From the NCBI GenBank assembly GCA_043766165.1, contig JAYUIJ010000025.1:1-12261 (forward strand): a DNA stretch of 12,261 bases, written 5' to 3'. Both the position numbers and the translations under genes were made by a program. The notes beneath the pieces were generated by a model. It had not been told where the DNA came from, made no database searches, and worked only from the letters and a program-made list of their open reading frames with translations. The stretch comes from CAIJZX01 sp043766165. Its GTDB lineage: Bacteria; Patescibacteriota; Patescibacteriia; SBBC01; CAIJZX01. Below, in pieces: positions 7,486-12,261 of the stretch (positions are counted from its first letter, which is position 1; each line of letters begins with the position of its first letter).

Positions 7486-7662
7486 TCAGGCTTGTCCGCG
7501 CATGATGTCTGCTTGAATTCCTAGGACTTCGTGATTGCGCTGTTCAATAGCACTGGCAATCTCTTCAGCAGTAGGAGTATCGCTGGTGATGTAATCCCAC
7601 ATACTGATCGTACTTGTTCTGGGCTTGATTTCATGTCCATCGTTTGGTGATGCGTTACGCAT
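7486..7662 (-). CDS. Small acidic-to-neutral protein (58 residues) in the adenylate kinase unit
   Basis: The gene starts at ATG 7662, 23 nt after the adenylate kinase stop, behind a clear SD site (AGGAGG, 5 nt before ATG). It ends at TGA 7488-7486, just before a terminator. The product begins MRNASPNDGHEIKPRTSTIS, then MWDYITSDTPTAEEIASAIEQRNHEVLGIQADIMRGQA. Residues 30-55 look like one amphipathic helix; the N-terminal 20 are polar and probably disordered. There is no signal peptide, cysteine or catalytic motif, and I recognise no family. The close spacing, strong SD and shared terminator argue that it is expressed together with adenylate kinase. It could be a small regulator or partner, but nothing in the sequence proves that. 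Confidence 0.65.
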   Translation of the reverse strand: MRNASPNDGHEIKPRTSTISMWDYITSDTPTAEEIASAIEQRNHEVLGIQADIMRGQA

Positions 7663-7685
7663 GAGACCCTCCTGGGTTTGAATGA

Positions 7686-8354
7686 CTAAGTACGAATGAT
7701 GGGCTGTCCCTCAGCAATGAGTCCCCAGAATTCTGGCAACACCATCACTTTCTGAATGGCTGAGATGGGCATCGAGGCGGTAATGTGGAGTACAATGCCG
7801 CGCTGTTGATACATCTCAATAACCGGCACAGTTTCTTGTTTGTACTGTGCAAGTCGCTTCCGAATGGCATCTTCCGTGTCATCGGAGCGAGCCGCCAAAG
7901 GCAAGCCGTCTTTGGCACACAAGCCATCGAACGGCCAACGTTCTAGCGTATGCCAGACGTGACCTTGCGGACAAACGCGTCGGCCAGCTAAACGTTCAAC
8001 TGCCATCTCATCATCCAGTTCAAGAACAATGGCTGCAGTTGGTGGCGCAATTCGATCTAAGGTCGCTACTTGTGTCTCTCGCCGTGGGTAGCCATCAAGA
8101 ATCCAGCCTGACTGACAATCCGGTTGACTGAGTCGCTGGGTCAGCAACGGTTCCATGATCTCATCAGACATGTAGGAGCCAGCATCCAGCTTGGCCTGAA
8201 TAGATTGACCAAGTTCTGTCTGTCTATCTTTTTCTTCTCGCAACAGGTTGCCAGTGGAGATATGGGAAATAGATAGACGACTTGACAGGTACTCACCATG
8301 TGTTCCTTTGCCTGAACCTTGCGGGCCCAGCATAACGATACGAGGCGTTGCCAT
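7686..8354 (-). CDS. adk: Adenylate kinase (nucleoside monophosphate kinase)
   Basis: Adenylate kinase converts AMP plus ATP to two ADP in the cytoplasm. The 222-residue protein has the P-loop GPQGSGKGT at 10-18, the AMP-site STGNLLR at 33-39, and DGYPRR at 87-92 (family usually DGFPR). The LID region (about 122-158) is the long type, with C128, H132, C146 and D149 in CPQGH and CAKD, a possible Cys-His-Cys-Asp zinc site in place of the usual four-cysteine or Cys3-Asp set. LID residues ARSDDTEDAIRKRL follow. ATG at 8354 has an SD site (GGAGGT) just upstream. It heads a two-gene unit with the 58-residue gene. In many bacteria adk sits near secY; here it is alone, so another adk may exist, and a UMP/CMP-type specificity cannot be excluded. 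Confidence 0.92.
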   Translation of the reverse strand: MATPRIVMLGPQGSGKGTHGEYLSSRLSISHISTGNLLREEKDRQTELGQSIQAKLDAGSYMSDEIMEPLLTQRLSQPDCQSGWILDGYPRRETQVATLDRIAPPTAAIVLELDDEMAVERLAGRRVCPQGHVWHTLERWPFDGLCAKDGLPLAARSDDTEDAIRKRLAQYKQETVPVIEMYQQRGIVLHITASMPISAIQKVMVLPEFWGLIAEGQPIIRT

Positions 8355-8393
8355 CGTGACCTCCGAAATGAAAAGAACAATGTGAACTGAGGT

Positions 8394-8422
8394 TGTGTAT
8401 CATGAGAATAAAAAAAGGTCAA
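8394..8422 (-). promoter_or_regulatory. Promoter of the adenylate kinase unit
   Basis: On the minus strand, -35 TTGACC (8422-8417) is followed after 17 nt by TACACA (8399-8394), a weak -10; GATACA one or two bases off is an alternative. It lies 40 nt before the adk start. Its -35 box is only 2 bp from the -35 box of the divergent propeller B promoter. Confidence 0.5.
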
Positions 8423-8424
8423 TA

Positions 8425-8453
8425 TTGTTGTCGACCAGGTCTCCTGATATGAT
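8425..8453 (+). promoter_or_regulatory. Promoter of propeller gene B
   Basis: -35 TTGTTG (8425-8430) and -10 TATGAT (8448-8453) are 17 nt apart; the ATG is 30 nt further. No SD site precedes the gene. A GGTC/GACC inverted pair (8417-8420 and 8433-8436) spans both divergent -35 boxes and could be an operator shared with adk. Confidence 0.5.
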
Positions 8454-8483
8454 TCTCAAAAGAGTTGTCATTATCTCAACCCC

Positions 8484-9545
8484 ATGAACAAAAAATATAG
8501 CCTTCTCCTAGTACTCGGTTTCCTTATGACGCCCATCTTGGTGCATGCCGATAGTCCAGTCCCGGTAGTTGTTTATACCCAAGGGGTCACGAAGAGCGCG
8601 AGTGACGTCTCGGTCTGGTCAAAAGTAAGACTATACCGGGTGACGAATGGTAGTACGCCGCGATTGATTACCGTACTGGGCGGTGTTGGCAATGTACCGG
8701 CAGATATTCTGCTCAGCCCCGATCACCAAACTATAGCTGTATCGTTCAAGCACCGCGTGGCAATCATCAATCAATGGACTAAAGCTCATCGTACAATATT
8801 TACCACCTCTGGTGATATTACCGGGGTAGTTTGGGCACCAGACAGCAGTCAAGTATTTATCATGACGACAAAAGCTGGCACGAGAATCGGCTATGCCGTA
8901 AACATTCGCACCGGAAAAATTACCAATGGTTTCGCTGATACAAAAACTGAAGTATTGAAACCAGCCGCCTGGCGGACTGATGGATACATTATTTTCCACC
9001 AGCTGGAAGGGGACGAAGTTTCGGCCTGGTCGCTCAATCTTAAAACGAAAAAACTGTATGAAGTGGGCTATGAAGCGGAACATCCGTTATACAGCCCGGA
9101 CGGAAAACTTGTAGCCATTGAAGAAGATGAAGAACATATCGCTGATCCATGTTCGGGGGACGGTCAAGCGACAAATAAATTCGAATTTAAAGACACCGTT
9201 ACTAATCAAGAACATGGCTACATCGGCGGCAAAACAACATCAACCATGCCGCTTGCTATTTCCCCTGATGGCCAAGAAAGCATCTTTATCTCGACCCAAG
9301 CCGCTAAAAACAAAGCTGCCTGCAGCCAAAGGCAAATTCAGCATTATATTCATGCGACTCGCGCCAGTCTTGATACAAAGGTTCTAACCTTTGCCGAAAC
9401 GCAGCAGATGTTACAAACCTGGAAATCTGAAAGCATCGGTGCCACTGCCCATCAAGCAAAAGGGAAGTACAGTATTAGTGTTCCGGGTTGGAAATATGTC
9501 ACGTCATCAAAAGCGTTGTCGATCGTCAGTCAGTATTGGCAGTAA
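8484..9545 (+). CDS. Secreted beta-propeller-like protein B, paralogue of protein A
   Basis: The 353-residue product starts with a typical signal peptide (MNKK, hydrophobic 6-20, likely cleavage after VHA at 20-22). The mature part has PD40/TolB-like repeats: LSPDHQTIAV at 77-86, WAPDSSQVFIM at 117-127, YSPDGKLVAI at 203-212 and ISPDGQESIFI at 259-269. It shares with protein A the YT..V.KS start, the G.VG..P....LSPDH block, a similar length, and a C-terminal QYWQ (A ends QFWQ). Cysteines are C223 and C280. It has more regular repeats than A. No catalytic residues or lipobox are recognised; export and a binding role are inferred. The gene is divergent from adk, with back-to-back promoters, and is followed by a long hairpin. 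Confidence 0.8.
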   Translation: MNKKYSLLLVLGFLMTPILVHADSPVPVVVYTQGVTKSASDVSVWSKVRLYRVTNGSTPRLITVLGGVGNVPADILLSPDHQTIAVSFKHRVAIINQWTKAHRTIFTTSGDITGVVWAPDSSQVFIMTTKAGTRIGYAVNIRTGKITNGFADTKTEVLKPAAWRTDGYIIFHQLEGDEVSAWSLNLKTKKLYEVGYEAEHPLYSPDGKLVAIEEDEEHIADPCSGDGQATNKFEFKDTVTNQEHGYIGGKTTSTMPLAISPDGQESIFISTQAAKNKAACSQRQIQHYIHATRASLDTKVLTFAETQQMLQTWKSESIGATAHQAKGKYSISVPGWKYVTSSKALSIVSQYWQ

Positions 9546-9602
9546 AAAATAGCATTGTCACAGCACAGGCGGATGGTTAAGAGGTGGCAAAAATACTTTC
9601 TC

Positions 9603-9630
9603 ACAGCGTACATGCCCACATGTGCGCTGT
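9603..9630 (+). terminator. Long hairpin after propeller gene B
   Basis: Arms ACAGCGTACATG (9603-9614) and CATGTGCGCTGT (9619-9630) form a 12-bp stem with one G-U pair and a 4-nt loop (CCCA). Only AGTTTGT follows, so the T-run is weak. It is placed as a terminator 57 nt past the propeller B stop, but it could serve as an RNA-stabilising or protein-binding element. Confidence 0.5.
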
Positions 9631-9654
9631 AGTTTGTATGAACCATAAAGCTGG

Positions 9655-9681
9655 TTGACATCGCTCAAACGTTGATATAGA
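9655..9681 (+). promoter_or_regulatory. Promoter of the 148-residue anchored protein
   Basis: A consensus -35 TTGACA (9655-9660) is followed after 15 nt by TATAGA (9676-9681); the spacer is short, and shifted -10 readings are possible. The ATG is 46 nt further on, with a good SD site. Confidence 0.5.
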
Positions 9682-9727
9682 TTCAACCAAGAGCTGTTCC
9701 TTTTCTACCTTGCAACAAGGGGGAAAC

Positions 9728-10174
9728 ATGCGTCGTGTCATGGTTATTGGTATCTTGCTTGTTTCGGTTTTGGCCCTGACCACAGTCTGGGTACGTTCAC
9801 ACAAGGATTTGTCGCCGACAATAACGAGCAGCACCTCGAATGTTATTGCGGCACCAGTGATCACTGTTACCGGTAGTGTTGTTGACGTTCATCAAGCCAA
9901 CGAGCCAGAACATCCATTCCTAGACGCCCAAATGGATGCTACAAGTGATAACTCGGTTGAATGCAGTACAATGTGGCACGATGCACTGCTTGTCACATAT
10001 CGTACGCCAGACGGAGAATCTCGCCAGAATTGGGTGACGGCATGGACTTGCGGTTTGGATAGAAGGCCATCAATCGCAGACACCTTGAACTGCACCTATG
10101 ACCCTCTCCTGAAGAAAGTCACACAGGTCATCTATGTTCAGCCTATCCGCAAGCGTCGGCATGGCATGGCATGA
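9728..10174 (+). CDS. Short membrane-anchored or secreted protein, function unknown
   Basis: ATG at 9728 is preferred to an upstream in-frame TTG (9710) because a purine-rich SD site (AGGGGGA) lies 4 nt before it. The 148-residue product begins MRRVMVIGILLVSVLALTTVW, a single hydrophobic segment (4-21) without a clear signal-peptidase site, so it is probably an N-terminally anchored protein with its body outside the membrane. A Ser/Thr-rich linker (28-40) leads to a small domain with beta-rich stretches (VITVTGSVVDVH, DALLVTYRTPDG, TQVIYVQPI), three cysteines (79, 108, 122) and a basic end (RKRRHGMA). I recognise no family. It has its own promoter and terminator, so it is expressed independently of its neighbours. 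Confidence 0.7.
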   Translation: MRRVMVIGILLVSVLALTTVWVRSHKDLSPTITSSTSNVIAAPVITVTGSVVDVHQANEPEHPFLDAQMDATSDNSVECSTMWHDALLVTYRTPDGESRQNWVTAWTCGLDRRPSIADTLNCTYDPLLKKVTQVIYVQPIRKRRHGMA

Positions 10175-10202
10175 CTGTAACGATGTAATCCTTCATAGTC
10201 AT

Positions 10203-10233
10203 AGACGAGCTCAACACTCGTCTTTTTCTTTTT
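10203..10233 (+). terminator. Intrinsic terminator after the 148-residue protein
   Basis: Arms AGACGAG (10203-10209) and CTCGTCT (10217-10223) enclose a 7-nt loop and are followed by TTTTTCTTTTT. It is well formed and insulates the tuf region from upstream transcription. Confidence 0.88.
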
Positions 10234-10251
10234 GAACCTCAAAAACATTAC

Positions 10252-10382
10252 TTTTTTGGCTAACCTAAAGCTAAATATACGCATTTAAGAATTTATTTGT
10301 GGATAACTTAGAAAAGTTCATAAATAATTGCTAATATTAGCCAAAAAATGAGTATTTCATTGGTTATTACACCAAAATAACC
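10252..10382. promoter_or_regulatory. AT-rich dyad cluster upstream of tuf
   Basis: The gap 10234-10471 has no gene but is visibly AT-rich and full of dyads: TTTTTTGGCTAA (10252-10263) opposite TTAGCCAAAAAA (10337-10348); the perfect palindrome GCTAATATTAGC (10330-10341); GGTTATT (10362-10368) with AATAACC (10376-10382); and AACTT/AAGTT around 10304-10317. It also holds one exact DnaA-box match, TGTGGATAA, at 10298-10306. All lie upstream of the -35 box, as expected of an UP-element or activator/repressor region for a highly expressed gene. Their function is inferred. Confidence 0.45.
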
Positions 10383-10390
10383 AGGAACAC

Positions 10391-10419
10391 TTGCCAGGAT
10401 TCAACAAGCCTGCTATAAT
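10391..10419 (+). promoter_or_regulatory. Strong promoter of tuf-rpsJ
   Basis: -35 TTGCCA (10391-10396), a 17-nt spacer and a perfect TATAAT (10414-10419) make this the best promoter in the window. It leaves a leader of about 45 nt before the tuf ATG, and likely drives tuf, rpsJ and the ribosomal protein genes beyond. Confidence 0.85.
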
Positions 10420-10471
10420 CGCCTAGCATTTTTGTGTCCACATTTTTCGTCTAACTCAAAGGAATCGTTAT

Positions 10472-11656
10472 ATGGCAGATAAATTTGACCGCAGCAAACC
10501 GCACGTGAACGTTGGTACGATTGGCCACGTTGACCACGGCAAGACTACCTTAACCGCCGCGATCTTGAAGACGCTGGCTGATAAGGGTTTTATTGCGCAA
10601 TCCAAAGGGGTTGCCGATATTGATAACGCGCCTGAAGAAAAGGCTCGCGGTATTACGATTGCCACCGCCCACGTTGAGTACGAAACAGCAAATCGTCACT
10701 ACGCCCACGTCGACTGCCCAGGCCACGCTGACTACGTCAAGAACATGATTACCGGTGCCGCCCAGATGGATGGCGCTATTCTCGTTGTTTCAGCCGCTGA
10801 CGGTCCGATGCCGCAGACTCGTGAACACATTCTCTTGGCCAAACAAGTTGGCGTCCCATACATCGTCGTCTTCCTCAACAAGTGCGATACCGTTGATGAT
10901 CCAGAATTGATCGATTTGGTTGAAGTTGAAATTCGCGATCTTCTCAAGAAGAACGATTTCCCAGGCGATACCACTCCAATCATCCGTGGTTCAGCGTTAA
11001 AAGCCTTAGAAGGCGACGCCACCTATCAGGACAAAATCATGGAACTCATGAAGACCTTGGATGAATATGTTCCAGAACCAAAGCGCGAAACCGATAAGCC
11101 ATTCTTGATGCCGATCGAAGATATCTTCTCGATTGAAGGTCGCGGTACGGTTATCACCGGTCGTATCGAACGCGGTGAAGTTAAAATTAACGACGAAATG
11201 GAAATTGTTGGTTTGAAGCCAACCGCCAAAACCGTTGTGACTGGTATCGAAATGTTCAACAAGCAACTTGATTCAGGTATGGCTGGCGATAACGCTGGTT
11301 TACTCCTCCGCGGTACGAAGAAAGAAGATGTTGAACGCGGACAAGTCTTAGCTAAACCAGGGACAGTGACTCCTCACGCCGAATTTGAAGCCGAAGTCTA
11401 CATTCTCGGTAAGGATGAAGGCGGACGACACACCCCATTCTTCAAAGGCTACAAACCACAGTTCTACATTCGCACCACCGATGTTACCGGTGAAATCGAA
11501 TTACCAGCCGGAACGGAAATGGTTATGCCAGGCGATCAACTCAAATTCGTGATTAAACTTATTACTCCAGTCGCGCTTGAAGAACAGCAACGCTTCGCCA
11601 TTCGCGAAGGTGGCCACACGGTCGGCGCCGGAGTTGTTACCAAGATCATTAAGTAG
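10472..11656 (+). CDS. tuf: Translation elongation factor Tu
   Basis: EF-Tu carries aminoacyl-tRNA to the ribosomal A site as a GTP complex. The 394-residue product is the standard length. Motifs are G1 GHVDHGKT at 18-25, switch I RGITI at 59-63, G3 DCPGH at 81-85, G4 NKCD at 136-139 and G5 SAL at 174-176. Domains II and III are complete (IEGRGTVITGRIERGEV; EGGRHTPFFKGYKPQFYIRTTDVTG) and the C-terminus reads REGGHTVGAGVVTKIIK. The ATG has an SD site (AAAGGA, 8 nt spacing), unlike fusA and rpsJ. It has a near-consensus promoter and is followed by rpsJ after 27 nt, so it leads the S10-type operon here, without the usual rpsL-rpsG-fusA upstream. Confidence 0.99.
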   Translation: MADKFDRSKPHVNVGTIGHVDHGKTTLTAAILKTLADKGFIAQSKGVADIDNAPEEKARGITIATAHVEYETANRHYAHVDCPGHADYVKNMITGAAQMDGAILVVSAADGPMPQTREHILLAKQVGVPYIVVFLNKCDTVDDPELIDLVEVEIRDLLKKNDFPGDTTPIIRGSALKALEGDATYQDKIMELMKTLDEYVPEPKRETDKPFLMPIEDIFSIEGRGTVITGRIERGEVKINDEMEIVGLKPTAKTVVTGIEMFNKQLDSGMAGDNAGLLLRGTKKEDVERGQVLAKPGTVTPHAEFEAEVYILGKDEGGRHTPFFKGYKPQFYIRTTDVTGEIELPAGTEMVMPGDQLKFVIKLITPVALEEQQRFAIREGGHTVGAGVVTKIIK

Positions 11657-11683
11657 CCCCCTAGCAAGATACTGCCCTTTTCA

Positions 11684-12037
11684 ATGTCTACTCCCGCCCC
11701 ACAGGTTCCGCTGGCTACGCCGGACGAAGAAGTCCACCAGCGTCTCCGGATCAAAATTCGCGCTTACGATCACAAGATCATTGACCAGTCGACCAAGACG
11801 ATCATTGATACAGCAATTCGTACCGGCGCTAAGATAAAAGGTCCAGTTCCGCTCCCAACCGAGCGCAGCACCTATACCGTTATTCGTTCGGCCTTTGCCC
11901 ACAAGAATTCTCGTGAGCAATACGAAATGCGAACGCATAAACGTTTGGTCGATATCGTCGATCCAACGCCAAAGACGGTAGACGCGCTGACGAACTTGAA
12001 CCTGCCAGCCGGAGTCGACATCGAAATAAAATCGTAA
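11684..12037 (+). CDS. rpsJ: Small ribosomal subunit protein S10, with N-terminal extension
   Basis: S10 is part of the 30S head and, through NusE activity with NusB, of antitermination complexes. The core begins at about residue 20 (RLRIKIRAYDHKIIDQS) and ends PKTVDALTNLNLPAGVDIEIKS, with the conserved REQYEMRTHKRLVDIVDPT block at 77-95. The product is 117 residues, about 14 longer than the 103-residue E. coli protein, because of a Pro/Ala-rich N-terminus (MSTPAPQVPLATPDEE). The ATG at 11684 is the only sensible start that follows the tuf stop, and no SD site is seen, which fits translation by coupling or an SD-independent route. Within the extension no other ATG or GTG occurs. Confidence 0.97.
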   Translation: MSTPAPQVPLATPDEEVHQRLRIKIRAYDHKIIDQSTKTIIDTAIRTGAKIKGPVPLPTERSTYTVIRSAFAHKNSREQYEMRTHKRLVDIVDPTPKTVDALTNLNLPAGVDIEIKS

Positions 12038-12156
12038 GATTTTTCCTGAGCAGCAGCGAAGGACCTCCATTCCCCACACTACAATTCAACGCCATCAGTT
12101 CCTCGGATGACAAGACCGGTACTAGCAGCATTAATCCCAGGACAACGGTAGCTAAC

Positions 12157-12249
12157 ATGATCGCCGCTCGCGGCGGCCAGTTGGCCGCCGCGAGCGCTTT
12201 CTTCTTCCATCATTCATTCGTAGATTCGCCATCAACACTCGTCGCATGA
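12157..12249 (+). other. Short ORF overlapping the rplC start (possible leader peptide)
   Basis: A 30-codon frame from ATG 12157 (MIAARGGQLAAASAFFFHHS...) ends with TGA 12247-12249, sharing ATGA with the rplC start codon. Its first half is the DNA of the GC hairpin at 12166-12195. An overlap of this kind permits translational coupling, but there is no SD site and the peptide could be chance. Confidence 0.2.
12166..12195 (+). promoter_or_regulatory. Strong GC hairpin between rpsJ and rplC
   Basis: Arms GCTCGCGGCGGCC (12166-12178) and GGCCGCCGCGAGC (12183-12195) form a perfect 13-bp stem with loop AGTT, followed by a pyrimidine tract (CTTTCTTCTTCC). It lies in the unusually long 208-nt gap between rpsJ and rplC, where many genomes have little spacing. 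It may be an attenuator, a partial terminator, a processing site or a binding site for a ribosomal protein. The rest of 12038-12156 shows only a 14-codon frame at 12107-12151. Confidence 0.65.
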
Positions 12250-12261
12250 AGTTTATCCTCG
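12246..12261 (+). CDS. rplC: Probable large ribosomal subunit protein L3, first codons only
   Basis: Only ATGAAGTTTATCCTC and one further base are in the window (MKFIL). L3 binds 23S rRNA early in 50S assembly, and its gene follows rpsJ in the S10 operon of almost all bacteria; L3 proteins in related groups can begin MKFILG. The assignment therefore rests on position and five residues. No SD site is seen before it. Confidence 0.6.

Noticed and set aside
10298..10306. Origin of replication suggested by a DnaA box and AT-rich DNA
   Set aside because: Only one exact box was seen, without dnaA, dnaN or a box cluster. Kept only as a possible regulatory site.
12166..12195. Hairpin as a simple full terminator between rpsJ and rplC
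   Set aside because: The following tract is mixed pyrimidine, not a clean T-run, and complete termination would cut off essential ribosomal genes that have no visible new promoter. Listed as regulatory.

Overview
The window looks like a chromosomal segment of a Gram-positive-like or Candidate Phyla Radiation (Patescibacteria-type) bacterium. This rests on the character of the EF-G, EF-Tu and S10 sequences, on several core genes that lack a Shine-Dalgarno (SD) site, and on many short proteins with no recognisable family. It is an impression from sequence; a marker-gene tree would be needed to settle it. TGA behaves as a stop codon throughout.

Layout. Positions 1-3766 carry three plus-strand genes in close order: a MYG1/DHH-like predicted hydrolase cut by the left edge, a charged helical protein of unknown function, and fusA (EF-G), closed by an intrinsic terminator. 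Positions 3800-10230 form an accessory block. It holds a secreted beta-propeller-like protein (A), a multi-pass GT-C-type glycosyltransferase broken by a one-base frameshift, a vestigial histidine-phosphatase start, a 59-residue minus-strand gene with its own promoter and terminator, an intact histidine phosphatase, an adenylate kinase followed by a 58-residue gene on the minus strand, a second beta-propeller-like protein (B) paralogous to A, and a short membrane-anchored protein. From 10250 to the end lies an AT-rich, dyad-rich upstream region, a near-consensus promoter, tuf (EF-Tu), rpsJ (S10), a strong GC hairpin, and the first codons of what is very probably rplC (L3), the start of the S10-type ribosomal operon.

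How it fits together. fusA, tuf, rpsJ and rplC are translation genes, and the block between fusA and tuf is mostly envelope or extracytoplasmic (signal peptides, membrane spans, a lipid-linked-sugar type transferase) plus nucleotide metabolism. Two divergent gene pairs (59-residue gene / histidine phosphatase; adenylate kinase / propeller B) have back-to-back promoters with closely similar boxes. The most notable items are the paralogous propeller pair that ends in the same short C-terminal motif, two well-bounded small genes, an apparently leaderless promoter on the histidine phosphatase, the disrupted glycosyltransferase, and the hairpin with an overlapping short ORF in front of rplC. No mobile element, CRISPR array, tRNA or rRNA was seen.
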